Below are positions 8,121 through 17,796 of a stretch of 64,000 nt of DNA, piece after piece (the first letter of the stretch is position 1; the number at the start of each line of letters is the position of its first letter). The stretch is from assembly GCF_001314995.1 (NCBI RefSeq), contig NZ_CP012938.1, forward strand, positions 4,402,001-4,466,000. Reading direction: 5' to 3'. Made by a program: the position numbers and the translations under genes. The notes beneath the pieces were generated by a model that saw only the letters and a program-made list of their open reading frames with translations, was not told the origin of the DNA and ran no database searches. Source of the DNA: Bacteroides ovatus (GTDB lineage Bacteria > Bacteroidota > Bacteroidia > Bacteroidales > Bacteroidaceae).

Positions 8121-11100
8121 ATGAGTAAAATCATCAAATGCATGTTCTTCGTGCTATTAGCCGCAGTTCTTCCACTGTCGGTTCACGCACAGCAGGTGAC
8201 CTTACATTTGCAGGACGTAACGGTGCGCAAAGCGTTCCGGGAGTTGGAGGTCAAAGGAAATGTATCCTTAGTATATGAGAAAAATGATGTGGACCTGACC
8301 CGTAAAGTAACCGTGAAGGTAGATAATCAACCAATAAGCAAGGCACTGGATCAGATTCTGAAAGGGCAGGAATTAATTTATAAAATAAAAGATAATCATA
8401 TTATCATCACCCGGCCTGTCATTCAGAAATCAGATAAGAAACGGCGTATCAATGGTATCGTCAGTGATGTCAATGATGAATTGTTAATTGGAGTATCGGT
8501 ATCAATTCCCGGTACTAATATTGGCACGGTGAGTAATATGGAAGGGAAATTTGAACTGGAAATACCGGAGGACGCTAAGAAATTGCAAGTGTCTTATATC
8601 GGTTTTGATACACAGGAAATCTCATTGTCGCCCGGCAAGACGACATTCAACATTGTAATGGGAGAGAATGTGAAAATGCTTTCAGAAGTAGTAGTGGTTG
8701 GTTATGGCACGCAAAAGAAGGTGAACCTGACCGGTTCGGTTGCTACGGTAAATTTGGAAAAGGAATCACTTTCCCGTCCTTTGGTCAGTGCTTCGCAGGC
8801 GTTGAGCGGTATGACAGCCGGTTTGCAGGTGATGCAAAGCTCCGGGACTCCATATAATGAAGGCTTTTCTTTCAATATTCGGGGAGTAGGTACCCTGAAC
8901 AGTTCTTCACCACTCGTGTTGGTGGATGGGATGGAACAAAGTCTGAATAATGTAGATCCCAACGATATTGCTTCTATTTCCATCCTGAAAGATGCGGCCT
9001 CGTGTGCTATTTATGGTAACCGAGGGGCAAATGGGGTTATTCTAGTTACTACCAAAACCGGACAAACAGGAAAGGTCAGCGTGTCCTACAATGCTACTTT
9101 TTCACTGAATCAACCTACCAAACTGATAAAAACGGTATCTAACTACGCCAAGTATATGGAATTGATGAACGAAGCTGCTACTAATATAGGAGAATCTGCT
9201 CCTTTCAGCGACATTACCATCAATCAATGGCGTGAGGCGGAAAAAGATCCGAATGGCATTTCGGCTTCCGGCTATCCTAATTATGTAGCTTATCCTAATA
9301 CAGATTGGTACGATGAGATATATAGTAACGACTGGATGATGAAACATTCGCTTTCCGTCACTGGACAGGAGGGACGTACCGGATATAATCTTTCTATATC
9401 TTATACTGACAATCCGGGATTAATCAAGGATACCGGATACCAACGCTATTTTTTGCGTGCCAATGTTTATTCGGATATTACTAAGTGGTTACGTATTGGT
9501 ACTCGCGTATGGGGGTATCACACTGACCAGAAGAAAAGCGATACCGGTTCACTCACCAATATCAATACCCAAAAAATGATACCGGGCGTATATCCATATT
9601 ATGACGGAAAATATGGTGCGCCGGAAGCGAACGAGGAAGATCCGCAATCTCACAATCCTCTGTGGGACATGGCACAATCGGAAGGGCATATCAAAAACAC
9701 GCAGTTCTTTACTACTTTCTATGCCAACGTGAAGTTTCTGAAACACTTTTCATACGATGTTAATCTGAACTATAAAGATTACCGTTATGAATCGATGTCC
9801 GTAAATACGGATTATGGGAAATATAGTTTTAGTACAGATCAGTGGATAGCTGCCCCCAAAGATCCTGCCGATTTGTATACCCGTATGGCGTATGTCCGTG
9901 AAAACCATTGGAAATTAACGCACTTGCTCAACTATAACCAGACTTTTTATAAGCATGATATTGGTATGTTATTGGGCTTTGAAGAAGAACGTTTTGTCAA
10001 ACGGACTACCGACACTGCCAAACTTGGATTAATAGATTCGTCTGTGGGTGATTCAAGTTCTGCTACTACTCCTTCTTCCATAGGTGGTACAGGTGAGGAA
10101 TTTACATCCCGTTCTTACTTCGGTCGTATTAACTATGCTTTCGACAGCCGTTATTTATTCGAGGTTAATATGCGTTATGACGGTTCCTCCCGTTTTGCTC
10201 CGGATAATCGCTGGGGGCTTTTTCCATCTTTCTCTGCCGGGTGGAGAATCAGTGAAGAGAGATTTATGAAAGGACTTCCTATCGACAATCTGAAATTACG
10301 TGCTTCGTGGGGTAAGTTAGGGAACAATGCGATTGGTAACTACGAATGGCAGGCTGTGTACAACTCGGCAAAGTACGCGTTTGGAGGTAGCCTTAATAAT
10401 GGTTTGGCAATTACTTCTATTTCCAACAACCTGTTGGAGTGGGAAAGTACTGCCATTACGAATATTGGTATCGACTTTGCAACTTTAAGAAACCGTCTGA
10501 CGTTTGAGGCTGAATTTTATAATAAAGTAACGGATGGAATCTTATATCGCCCTGATATGTATATGTCTCTCGGGACAGCCAGTGGCCCTCGTCAGAACAT
10601 TGCGGAAGTGACTAACCGCGGTATTGAAATGACCCTGAATTGGCAAGACCGTATCGGTAAAGTAGAATATCGTGTATCCGGTAACTTTGCCTATAACCAG
10701 AACAAGGTCAGTAAATACAAAGGAGAGTTGCAGCGTGGCTGGGTGACAGATGAAAACGGGAACCGTGTTTATCAAACCAATATCGGCGATGTCTCTACCG
10801 GAGGATCTACCCGTGTAATAGAGGGTAAAATGATTAATGAATACTATATGTTGCAACCATATAAAGGCAGTGGAAACGGTTTTAACGCAGATGGAACAGT
10901 CAATATCAACGGTGGTCCGAGAGACGGAATGATCCGTACAGTAGACGACATGAAATGGCTGAATGCTATGGTAGGGGCAGGGTATAAGTTCTATCCGCGT
11001 CAGAACGTCAGTAAGAGTGGCATTTGGTATGGTGATTACATCTATGCTGACTTAAATGGCGACGGTGTATATGGTAATGACGCTGATAATGAGTTTCAGG

Positions 11101-11621
11101 GATGCTCCAATGTGCCCAAGTATAACTTCGGTCTGCAGGCAAGCGCTAATTGGAAAGGCTTCGATTTCTCCATGAACTGGTCCGGTGCGGCAGGTTTCAA
11201 GATTTACTACTATCGTTTGGCATTGAACAGCAGTGCTACCATCAAAGGATATGCTATTGGGGAAGCAATAGCAAACGATCACTATTTCTTTGATCCCAAA
11301 AATCCCAATGATCCGCGCACGAACTTGAGTTCAAAGAATCCTCGCTTGACAAATAACTCCGGTAACGACCAAAGTGGTATGACACAGTCATCAGTACATT
11401 TGCAAAAAGGGGATTATATTAAACTGAAGAACCTGACTATCGGATATACATTGCCTGCTGTCCTGTCGAAAAAAGTATATGCACAGAATATCCGTTTCTT
11501 TGCTTCCGGTGAAAATTTATTTACCATTACCGGGTATGAAGGAATGGACCCGGAAATGCGTACCGCAGTGGGATATTCTACTATGAGACAATATGCATTC
11601 GGTGTAAATATCACTTTCTAA
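8121..11621 (+). CDS. SusC/RagA-type TonB-dependent receptor with STN domain
   Basis: A 1166-residue outer-membrane transporter with signal peptide (cleavage near VHAQQ). Order: STN domain at about 25-100 (VTLHLQDVTVRKAFRELEV), CarboxypepD_reg-like domain at about 108-190 (INGIVSDVNDELLIGVSVSI), plug domain from about 195 (SEVVVVGYGTQKKVNLTGSV), then a 22-strand beta barrel ending in the typical aromatic YAFGVNITF. SusC proteins import oligosaccharides with TonB energy and a SusD lid. The STN domain marks the subclass that signals to a FecR anti-sigma factor, matching the pair at 4243-5933. SusD follows after 20 bp. Confidence 0.97.
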   Translation: MSKIIKCMFFVLLAAVLPLSVHAQQVTLHLQDVTVRKAFRELEVKGNVSLVYEKNDVDLTRKVTVKVDNQPISKALDQILKGQELIYKIKDNHIIITRPVIQKSDKKRRINGIVSDVNDELLIGVSVSIPGTNIGTVSNMEGKFELEIPEDAKKLQVSYIGFDTQEISLSPGKTTFNIVMGENVKMLSEVVVVGYGTQKKVNLTGSVATVNLEKESLSRPLVSASQALSGMTAGLQVMQSSGTPYNEGFSFNIRGVGTLNSSSPLVLVDGMEQSLNNVDPNDIASISILKDAASCAIYGNRGANGVILVTTKTGQTGKVSVSYNATFSLNQPTKLIKTVSNYAKYMELMNEAATNIGESAPFSDITINQWREAEKDPNGISASGYPNYVAYPNTDWYDEIYSNDWMMKHSLSVTGQEGRTGYNLSISYTDNPGLIKDTGYQRYFLRANVYSDITKWLRIGTRVWGYHTDQKKSDTGSLTNINTQKMIPGVYPYYDGKYGAPEANEEDPQSHNPLWDMAQSEGHIKNTQFFTTFYANVKFLKHFSYDVNLNYKDYRYESMSVNTDYGKYSFSTDQWIAAPKDPADLYTRMAYVRENHWKLTHLLNYNQTFYKHDIGMLLGFEEERFVKRTTDTAKLGLIDSSVGDSSSATTPSSIGGTGEEFTSRSYFGRINYAFDSRYLFEVNMRYDGSSRFAPDNRWGLFPSFSAGWRISEERFMKGLPIDNLKLRASWGKLGNNAIGNYEWQAVYNSAKYAFGGSLNNGLAITSISNNLLEWESTAITNIGIDFATLRNRLTFEAEFYNKVTDGILYRPDMYMSLGTASGPRQNIAEVTNRGIEMTLNWQDRIGKVEYRVSGNFAYNQNKVSKYKGELQRGWVTDENGNRVYQTNIGDVSTGGSTRVIEGKMINEYYMLQPYKGSGNGFNADGTVNINGGPRDGMIRTVDDMKWLNAMVGAGYKFYPRQNVSKSGIWYGDYIYADLNGDGVYGNDADNEFQGCSNVPKYNFGLQASANWKGFDFSMNWSGAAGFKIYYYRLALNSSATIKGYAIGEAIANDHYFFDPKNPNDPRTNLSSKNPRLTNNSGNDQSGMTQSSVHLQKGDYIKLKNLTIGYTLPAVLSKKVYAQNIRFFASGENLFTITGYEGMDPEMRTAVGYSTMRQYAFGVNITF

Positions 11622-11641
11622 ACTTACTCTAAAACGATTTT

Positions 11642-13474
11642 ATGATGAAAAACAAAATAAAAATATTTCGGAAATTAGTAAGATGTGCATCTATTGCCTT
11701 GCTGTCTTTCTCTATGGCTGGATGCGGTGCGGACTTTTTAGATACTACTCCTACCAATAACATAAGCGGTAGTAGTATCTGGACGAAAGCAACTTTGGCC
11801 GAACAGGCTGTTATCGGCGTATATAATGTCTTTCTGGATCAATATTGTCCTAACTCCGGCATTTTGGATTCGCACCGGATTCCATGGGATGCTTATTCTT
11901 CTGTGATGGATACAGACAAGAACTGGATTAAGCGAATGCCTAATTGTACAGGAGCAGCTACTCCCTCAAGTGGCCTGTTCAGTGATATTTATAAACGTTT
12001 TTATACTTTTATCTATCGTGCTAATGATGTGATAGATAATATTGGTCAGGTTCCTGATATGTCGACCGGAGAGAAGCAACGGGCTATCGCCGAATGTAAA
12101 TTCTTGCGTGCATTTGCTTATATGCGCTTGAATATCTTGTATAAAGGAGTGCCGTTATATATGAATGCAATCACGAGTCCTGAAAACGGTAACAAAGCCC
12201 GTTCTTCAGAAGCGGATGTTTGGGCGGCTATACTCCAGGATCTGACAGATTGTGTGAATGAACCCAATCTACCGGGTAAATATAATTCGGGTGACTCTAA
12301 CTATGGACGGGTAACCAAAGGAGCTGCTTATGCATTACGCGGACAAGTATATATGTGGCAGAAGAATTGGGAGGCGGCGGTTGATGATTTTAATTCTGTG
12401 GCTGACTGTGGCTTCGGGTTATATACTAAGGCCGGTGCTACCAGTTATAAGCAGTTGTTGAAAATAGCAAATGAACAATGTGAAGAAATGATATTCTCTG
12501 TGCAATGCATCAAGCAATACGGCTACTCCAATACAAGGAACATCACTTACGGCAACCGTTGTACAGCAGGTTCTATGTGGAATAACTATTTGCCTAATCC
12601 GCATTTTGTAGAATCCTTTGAAACGGCGACCGGAGAAAAATTTAATTGGGATAACTACTTGCCGGGCTATAGTACGATGAAAGAAAAAGAACGTGTGGTA
12701 TTTTTTCTACGTGACGGACTGTCCGCGGCAGAAAAGGAACGTATGACTGCCTATGGGGCCGATATGAGCAAATATCTGGATAGTGGCAATGAAGCACGTA
12801 TCAAAAAAGCTTACGAGAGCCGTGATCCACGTCTGCAAATGGCTGTCATTACCCCTTACGCACAATACAATGGTGCTTCTTCTGGAATAGCTCATACTTA
12901 TACATTGCGTTGGCCTTATCGTGGCTCCGACAGTGCAGAGCCTTTTGATATCCGTACTGATACAAACGATAAGTTTTACTATCTATGGAGAAAGTTTGTA
13001 CCTGAAGGTCTGGAACAGACAGAACGTGATACTTATGGATTGGATATTCCATTAATACGCTATGCGGAAGTATTGCTCCTGAAAGCAGAAGCGCTAAATG
13101 AATGGGGAAGTACCCATGAAAGCGAAGCAATCAGATGTGTTAATGAAGTAAGACGTCGTGCAGGGCATGTCGAATTGAATAATGCAACTTATCCTGCTAC
13201 GAAAGTTAACGGGCAGAGTGATTTGCGTGAACGTATCCGGAATGAGTATTACTGGGAAATCGGTGGCGAAGATTCCATGTATTTCCATGAATTGCGTTGG
13301 GGAACGTGGAAAGATAAGAAGTTTGATAATAATCGTAACGGTCTGATGCAGATGTGGGGTGAAACGACTTATACCTGGTACTGGTTGGGAGAACAGTGCT
13401 GGAGCTGGCCTATTCCTGCTAAAGAAATGGAAATGAACTCGAATTTGGAACAGAATGAAGGTTGGATAAATTAA
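11642..13474 (+). CDS. SusD/RagB-family glycan-binding lipoprotein
   Basis: A 610-residue lipoprotein with lipobox MAGC (Cys28) and the usual FLDTTPT start of SusD proteins. Tetratricopeptide-like helices are visible (KQRAIAECKFLRAFAYMRL, ALRGQVYMWQKNWEAAVDDF), and the C-terminal SusD region (LLLKAEALNEWG, EAIRCVNEVRRRAG, RNEYYWEIGGEDSMYFHEL) is well conserved. It forms the lid over the SusC barrel and binds the substrate at the cell surface. It lies 20 bp after SusC in the same operon. Confidence 0.97.
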   Translation: MMKNKIKIFRKLVRCASIALLSFSMAGCGADFLDTTPTNNISGSSIWTKATLAEQAVIGVYNVFLDQYCPNSGILDSHRIPWDAYSSVMDTDKNWIKRMPNCTGAATPSSGLFSDIYKRFYTFIYRANDVIDNIGQVPDMSTGEKQRAIAECKFLRAFAYMRLNILYKGVPLYMNAITSPENGNKARSSEADVWAAILQDLTDCVNEPNLPGKYNSGDSNYGRVTKGAAYALRGQVYMWQKNWEAAVDDFNSVADCGFGLYTKAGATSYKQLLKIANEQCEEMIFSVQCIKQYGYSNTRNITYGNRCTAGSMWNNYLPNPHFVESFETATGEKFNWDNYLPGYSTMKEKERVVFFLRDGLSAAEKERMTAYGADMSKYLDSGNEARIKKAYESRDPRLQMAVITPYAQYNGASSGIAHTYTLRWPYRGSDSAEPFDIRTDTNDKFYYLWRKFVPEGLEQTERDTYGLDIPLIRYAEVLLLKAEALNEWGSTHESEAIRCVNEVRRRAGHVELNNATYPATKVNGQSDLRERIRNEYYWEIGGEDSMYFHELRWGTWKDKKFDNNRNGLMQMWGETTYTWYWLGEQCWSWPIPAKEMEMNSNLEQNEGWIN

Positions 13475-13500
13475 TCTTAGTTTTAACTAATAAAGTATAT

Positions 13501-14586
13501 ATGAAAAAATTATCTTTTTTAATTGCGACAGCATTGTGTATCATGGCATGTTCCGGTGGCTCTGACGAACAACCGGATGGGCCGGGTAACGGTAATGGAA
13601 ATGGGGGTGGGGGGAGTACACCTAACCCTGTTTCATTCTCCAATCCTATAGTCGGCAAACAGTTGCCTGATCCGACTATAATTCATGCGGCAGACGGGAA
13701 CTTTTATTTGTATGTTACCCAACAGGATAATATCTATATTCCGATTTACAAATCTACTAATATGACACAGTGGACTTATGCTGGGGCAGCCTTTCTGCAA
13801 AAACCGAACTGGCAGCCGGACACTCGCTTATGGGCTCCGGACATTAACTATATCAATGGCAAATATGTGCTCTATTATACTCTCGGGCACTGGGACTTGC
13901 CTAAGAATAGTTGTATCGGGGTGGCGGTCAGCGACTCTCCTGTAGGACCTTTTACGGATCACGGAAAACTTCTTGACTACAATTCTGGTACTATGCAGTG
14001 CATCGACCCTTGTTATTTTGAAGATAATGGTAAGAAGTATCTTTTCTGGGGAAGTTATAATAGTACTTCTAAAGGCTATGAAGGAGGTATCCGTTATGTA
14101 GAGTTAAGTGCTGACGGTCTATCCATTAAAGGGGCTGTTTCCGAAAAGATAGCGGGTCCTTCAATAGAAGGCATCATGGTTCATAAACGCGGGAATTATT
14201 ATTATCTATTTGGCTCTACGGGTAGTTGTTGTGAAGAGGAAAGAAGTACGTACCGTGTAGTGGTGGGGCGTTCTAAAAATATCGAAGGTCCTTATGTGGG
14301 TAAAAACGGTACTGTGATGAAAGAAAATAGTAGTTATAATGAAGTAATTCTACAGGGTAATAACCTGTTTGCCGGAACCGGACACAATTCCGAAATTATC
14401 ACGGATGACGAGGGTAATGACTGGTTCTTCTATCATGCCTGGCAGAAAGCGAAAATAGATAATGGTCGTCAATTGATGTGTGACCGCATACAATGGAGCA
14501 GTGATGGCTGGCCTTATATTACTAATGGCACACCGGCATCCGTATCTCGTGCACCTGTATTTAAAAACGAAGAAGAAAAAGAGTAA
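13501..14586 (+). CDS. GH43-family lipoprotein (endo-arabinanase-like)
   Basis: A 361-residue surface lipoprotein from ATG 13501 (lipobox IMAC, Cys17), with a glycine/asparagine-rich linker at 26-40. The five-bladed GH43 propeller is clear: catalytic base Asp57 in LPDPTIIHA, Asp169 in CIDPCYFEDNGKKYLFWGS, and the general acid Glu223 in SIEGIMVHKRGNYYY. The segments GSTGSCCEEERSTYRVVVGR and GTGHNSEI are typical of the arabinan endo-1,5-alpha-L-arabinosidase subgroup, but GH43 specificity is not safely read from motifs, and alpha-L-arabinofuranosidase, beta-xylosidase or galactosidase activity is possible. It lies 26 bp after SusD, in the PUL operon. Confidence 0.88.
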   Translation: MKKLSFLIATALCIMACSGGSDEQPDGPGNGNGNGGGGSTPNPVSFSNPIVGKQLPDPTIIHAADGNFYLYVTQQDNIYIPIYKSTNMTQWTYAGAAFLQKPNWQPDTRLWAPDINYINGKYVLYYTLGHWDLPKNSCIGVAVSDSPVGPFTDHGKLLDYNSGTMQCIDPCYFEDNGKKYLFWGSYNSTSKGYEGGIRYVELSADGLSIKGAVSEKIAGPSIEGIMVHKRGNYYYLFGSTGSCCEEERSTYRVVVGRSKNIEGPYVGKNGTVMKENSSYNEVILQGNNLFAGTGHNSEIITDDEGNDWFFYHAWQKAKIDNGRQLMCDRIQWSSDGWPYITNGTPASVSRAPVFKNEEEKE

Positions 14587-14589
14587 TCT

Positions 14590-15666
14590 ATGAAACTATT
14601 CAACTATTTATTGGCCGGGATATTGTGTGCTTCTGTCACTTGTCTCCCGGCGCAGCATCGGGCTGATCCCCAGAAATTGGTCAATCCGGAATCCTTTTCT
14701 ATGATTTTGCTCGGTGATCCACAGGGATATACCAAGTATGATATTAACCAGCCGCTTTTTGATCTTTGTACCGCATGGATTGCGGACAATATAGAGTCGC
14801 TTAAAATTAAAGCTGTCCTTTGTACAGGCGATTTGGTGGAGCAGAATGATAATAATGTATTAAACCGTAAGATGCTGAACCAGACCAGTCGTGAAATGTG
14901 GGAGGCAGCATCGCAGGCTTTGAAAAGACTGGATAACAAAGTACCTTATATTATTGCCGCAGGCAATCATGATTATGGATACAAAGCCGCAGAAAACGGT
15001 CGTACTTATTTTCCTGATTATATTCCTTTTGAACGAAATTCTACCTGGCGGAATATCTGTGTCAGTGAATTTCCTAATCGTGAAGGCAGGGCGTCTTTAG
15101 AGAATTCGGCTTTTGAGTTTGATGAGCCGGGATGGGGAAAGATTTTGGTTATAGCAGTAGAGTTTGTGCCTCGTGATGAAGTTTTGCAATGGGCGAAAGA
15201 TTTGGTAAACAAGCCGAAATACAAGAATCATAAGGTGATTTTTATCACTCATTCTTATCTTGATATAGGTAATAAGCGTGTTACGAAAGATGGGTATAAG
15301 ATTTCTCCACAAAACTCGGGGCAGGCTATTTGGGAGAAACTTATTTATCCTTCTTCCAATATCCGTCTCGTACTTTGCGGACATGTGGGAAGAGGCACCG
15401 GTGAATATGAGAATAATGTGGCTTATCGGGTGGATAAGAACAGTGCCGGGAAAGATGTATCACAAATGACGTTTAATGTACAATATGTAGGAGGCGGTCC
15501 GGAAGGGAACGGAGGGGATGGTTGGCTTCGCATTCTGGAATTTATGCCGGATGGTAAAACGATCAAAGTACGTACTTATTCTCCCTTGTTTGGGATTTCA
15601 AAATTGACTAAGCATTTGGCGCATCGTACGGCACCGTACGATCAGTTTGATATTATATTGGAATAA
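14590..15666 (+). CDS. Secreted calcineurin-like metallophosphoesterase
   Basis: A 358-residue protein with a signal peptide (MKLFNYLLAGILCASVTCLP, cleavage near PAQ). The metal-binding blocks of the calcineurin fold are in order: LLGDPQ, LCTGDLVEQNDN, AAGNHDYG, VIFITHSYLD and VLCGHVGRG. The first block has GDPQ where many members have SDxH. The enzyme would cleave a phosphomono- or phosphodiester outside the cytoplasm. It starts 3 bp after the GH43 stop, so it belongs firmly to the PUL. A phosphatase among sugar hydrolases suggests that the target glycan carries phosphate. Confidence 0.88.
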   Translation: MKLFNYLLAGILCASVTCLPAQHRADPQKLVNPESFSMILLGDPQGYTKYDINQPLFDLCTAWIADNIESLKIKAVLCTGDLVEQNDNNVLNRKMLNQTSREMWEAASQALKRLDNKVPYIIAAGNHDYGYKAAENGRTYFPDYIPFERNSTWRNICVSEFPNREGRASLENSAFEFDEPGWGKILVIAVEFVPRDEVLQWAKDLVNKPKYKNHKVIFITHSYLDIGNKRVTKDGYKISPQNSGQAIWEKLIYPSSNIRLVLCGHVGRGTGEYENNVAYRVDKNSAGKDVSQMTFNVQYVGGGPEGNGGDGWLRILEFMPDGKTIKVRTYSPLFGISKLTKHLAHRTAPYDQFDIILE

Positions 15667-15705
15667 CTTGACCTAGTAAAAATACTCTTAATAGAAATAA
15701 TGTAG

Positions 15706-17514
15706 ATGAGAAAAATTGTATGTTCTTTAGTGATACTTATTAATAGTGTTTATCTATTTGCACAGTGGAAACCGGTTGGCGGTCGAATTATGACGGAATG
15801 GGCGGCGAAAATAGATGTTGAAAACGTGTTGCCCGAATATCCCCGCCCAATTATGGAACGTGCTGACTGGATAAATCTGAACGGATTGTGGAATTATGCT
15901 ATTTCTCCGGTAGGTCAAGCTATGCCACAAAGTTATGATGGTCGGATTTTAGTTCCTTTTGCTGTAGAATCAAGCTTGTCCGGAGTGGGGAAAAGTCTTG
16001 GGGAGAAGAATGAACTTTGGTATCAGCGTCAATTCTCGGTTCCCTCCAAATGGAAAGGACATAGGATCTTATTGCATTTTGGGGCTGTTGACTGGAAAGC
16101 GGATGTTTGGGTAAATAAGGTAAAGGTGGGACAACATACAGGAGGATTTACTCCTTTTTCTTTTGATATCACGCCTGCCTTGCTGAATGGGGAAAATGAA
16201 TTGATCGTGAAAGTGTGGGACCCGACTGATAAAGGTCCTCAACCTAGAGGAAAACAGGTTAGTAAGCCGGGAGGTATCTGGTATACTCCTGTCAGTGGTA
16301 TTTGGCAAACAGTTTGGCTAGAACCTGTGCCAATCCGGTCGATTGGCAATATCAAAACGACTCCTGATATTGACAGGAATAAGTTGACAGTAGAGGTTAT
16401 GACAGATCATCAGATGCTTTCAGATAAATTGGAGGTGAAGGTATTAGAAGGAAAGCAGTTGGTGGCTGTAGGAAGTTCCGTAAATGGTATTCCGGTTGAA
16501 ATTGCTATGCCGTCTGATGTAAAGTGGTGGTCACCGGATTCTCCGTTTTTATATGATATGGAAATTTGTCTGTATTCAGAAAATAAGTTGATCGATAAGG
16601 TTAAGAGCTATACTGCCATGCGTAAATATTCAACGAAACGCGATAAAAATGGAATTGTACGTCTACAATTGAATAATAAGGACTTGTTTCAATTTGGTCT
16701 TTTAGATCAGGGCTGGTGGCCGGATGGCTTGTATACGGCACCTTCGGATGAGGCCTTAGTATATGATATTCAAAAGACAAAAGATTTTGGATATAATATG
16801 ATTCGCAAACATATAAAAGTAGAGCCTGCCCGTTGGTATACGTATTGTGATCGTTTAGGGGTTATTGTGTGGCAGGACATGCCGAGTGGTGATAAGAATC
16901 CCGAGTGGCAGAATCGGAAGTATTTTGAGGGAACAGAATTTAAACGGTCTGCTGAATCAGAGGCTATTTATCGTAAAGAATGGAAAGAAATTATCGACTG
17001 CCTTTACTCTTATCCTTGTATTGGCACATGGGTACCTTTCAATGAGGCTTGGGGGCAGTTTAAAACCCCTGAAATAGCAGAATGGACAAAGCAATATGAT
17101 CCTTCCCGTTTAGTGAATCCTGCCAGTGGAGGTAATCATTATACCTGTGGTGATATGCTCGATTTGCATAATTATCCCGGTCCGGAGATGTATTTATATG
17201 ACGCACAGCGTGCAACTGTACTCGGAGAGTATGGAGGAATTGGTTTAGTGCTGAAGGAGCATCTTTGGGAGCCGAATCGTAATTGGGGGTATGTTCAGTT
17301 TAGTACTTCCAAAGAAGCTACTGATGAGTATCTGAAGTATGCTAATATGCTGAAGGATATGATTGCACGCGGATTCTCGGCTGCTGTTTATACACAGACT
17401 ACAGATGTTGAGATCGAAGTGAACGGATTGATGACATACGACCGCAAAGTAATAAAACTGGATGAACAGAAATTGAAGAGGGCAAATACGGAAATTTGTG
17501 AAAGTTTAAAGTAA
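15706..17514 (+). CDS. GH2-family glycoside hydrolase, exported
   Basis: A 602-residue protein with a signal peptide (cleavage near LFAQW). Domain order is typical of GH2: a jelly-roll sugar-binding domain (about 45-200; WYQRQFSVPSKWKG, NKVKVGQHTGGFTPFSFDI), an Ig-like domain, then a TIM barrel. The acid/base is expected in VPFNEAWGQF, and the nucleophile is probably the Glu of VLGEYGGIG. The protein lacks the C-terminal extensions of large beta-galactosidases. GH2 includes beta-galactosidase, beta-glucuronidase, beta-mannosidase and others; the specificity here is not clear. It is the last gene of the PUL operon and is followed by a strong terminator. Confidence 0.88.
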   Translation: MRKIVCSLVILINSVYLFAQWKPVGGRIMTEWAAKIDVENVLPEYPRPIMERADWINLNGLWNYAISPVGQAMPQSYDGRILVPFAVESSLSGVGKSLGEKNELWYQRQFSVPSKWKGHRILLHFGAVDWKADVWVNKVKVGQHTGGFTPFSFDITPALLNGENELIVKVWDPTDKGPQPRGKQVSKPGGIWYTPVSGIWQTVWLEPVPIRSIGNIKTTPDIDRNKLTVEVMTDHQMLSDKLEVKVLEGKQLVAVGSSVNGIPVEIAMPSDVKWWSPDSPFLYDMEICLYSENKLIDKVKSYTAMRKYSTKRDKNGIVRLQLNNKDLFQFGLLDQGWWPDGLYTAPSDEALVYDIQKTKDFGYNMIRKHIKVEPARWYTYCDRLGVIVWQDMPSGDKNPEWQNRKYFEGTEFKRSAESEAIYRKEWKEIIDCLYSYPCIGTWVPFNEAWGQFKTPEIAEWTKQYDPSRLVNPASGGNHYTCGDMLDLHNYPGPEMYLYDAQRATVLGEYGGIGLVLKEHLWEPNRNWGYVQFSTSKEATDEYLKYANMLKDMIARGFSAAVYTQTTDVEIEVNGLMTYDRKVIKLDEQKLKRANTEICESLK

Positions 17515-17601
17515 GAAGCCGGATTAGCTATTTGGCTGAACAAAAAACTCATCTGTAGCCATTCGAATTATAGATATAGTTTGCAATATTATATAATTGA
17601 G

Positions 17602-17648
17602 AAAACAGAATTCAGATACTTTCTTTGTATCTGGACTCTGTTTTTTTT
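17602..17648 (+). terminator. Rho-independent terminator of the PUL
   Basis: An 18-bp stem (AAAACAGAATTCAGATAC with GTATCTGGACTCTGTTTT, one G-T wobble and one A-C mismatch) with a 7-nt TTTCTTT loop runs into eight or more T residues. It sits 88 bp after the GH2 stop and separates the PUL from the glycosaminoglycan genes. Confidence 0.85.
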
Positions 17649-17747
17649 GAATATATAATTCTATCCATTCCTTCATTTTTCAGTGAAATGTACCAAAATT
17701 GTCCTTCATTTGGATTATTTAGGTCGGTCAATTCTATTTAAATGCAC

Positions 17748-17755
17748 TACTTTTG
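17748..17755 (+). promoter_or_regulatory. -7 box for the GH88 gene
   Basis: TACTTTTG matches TAnnTTTG. Transcription would start near 17762, about 35 nt before the ATG at 17797. The frame extending upstream to 17683 crosses this promoter, which argues for the later start. Confidence 0.55.
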
Positions 17756-17796
17756 CCATCAGGAAAATTAATCACTTAACAAATAATCCCTGTATT

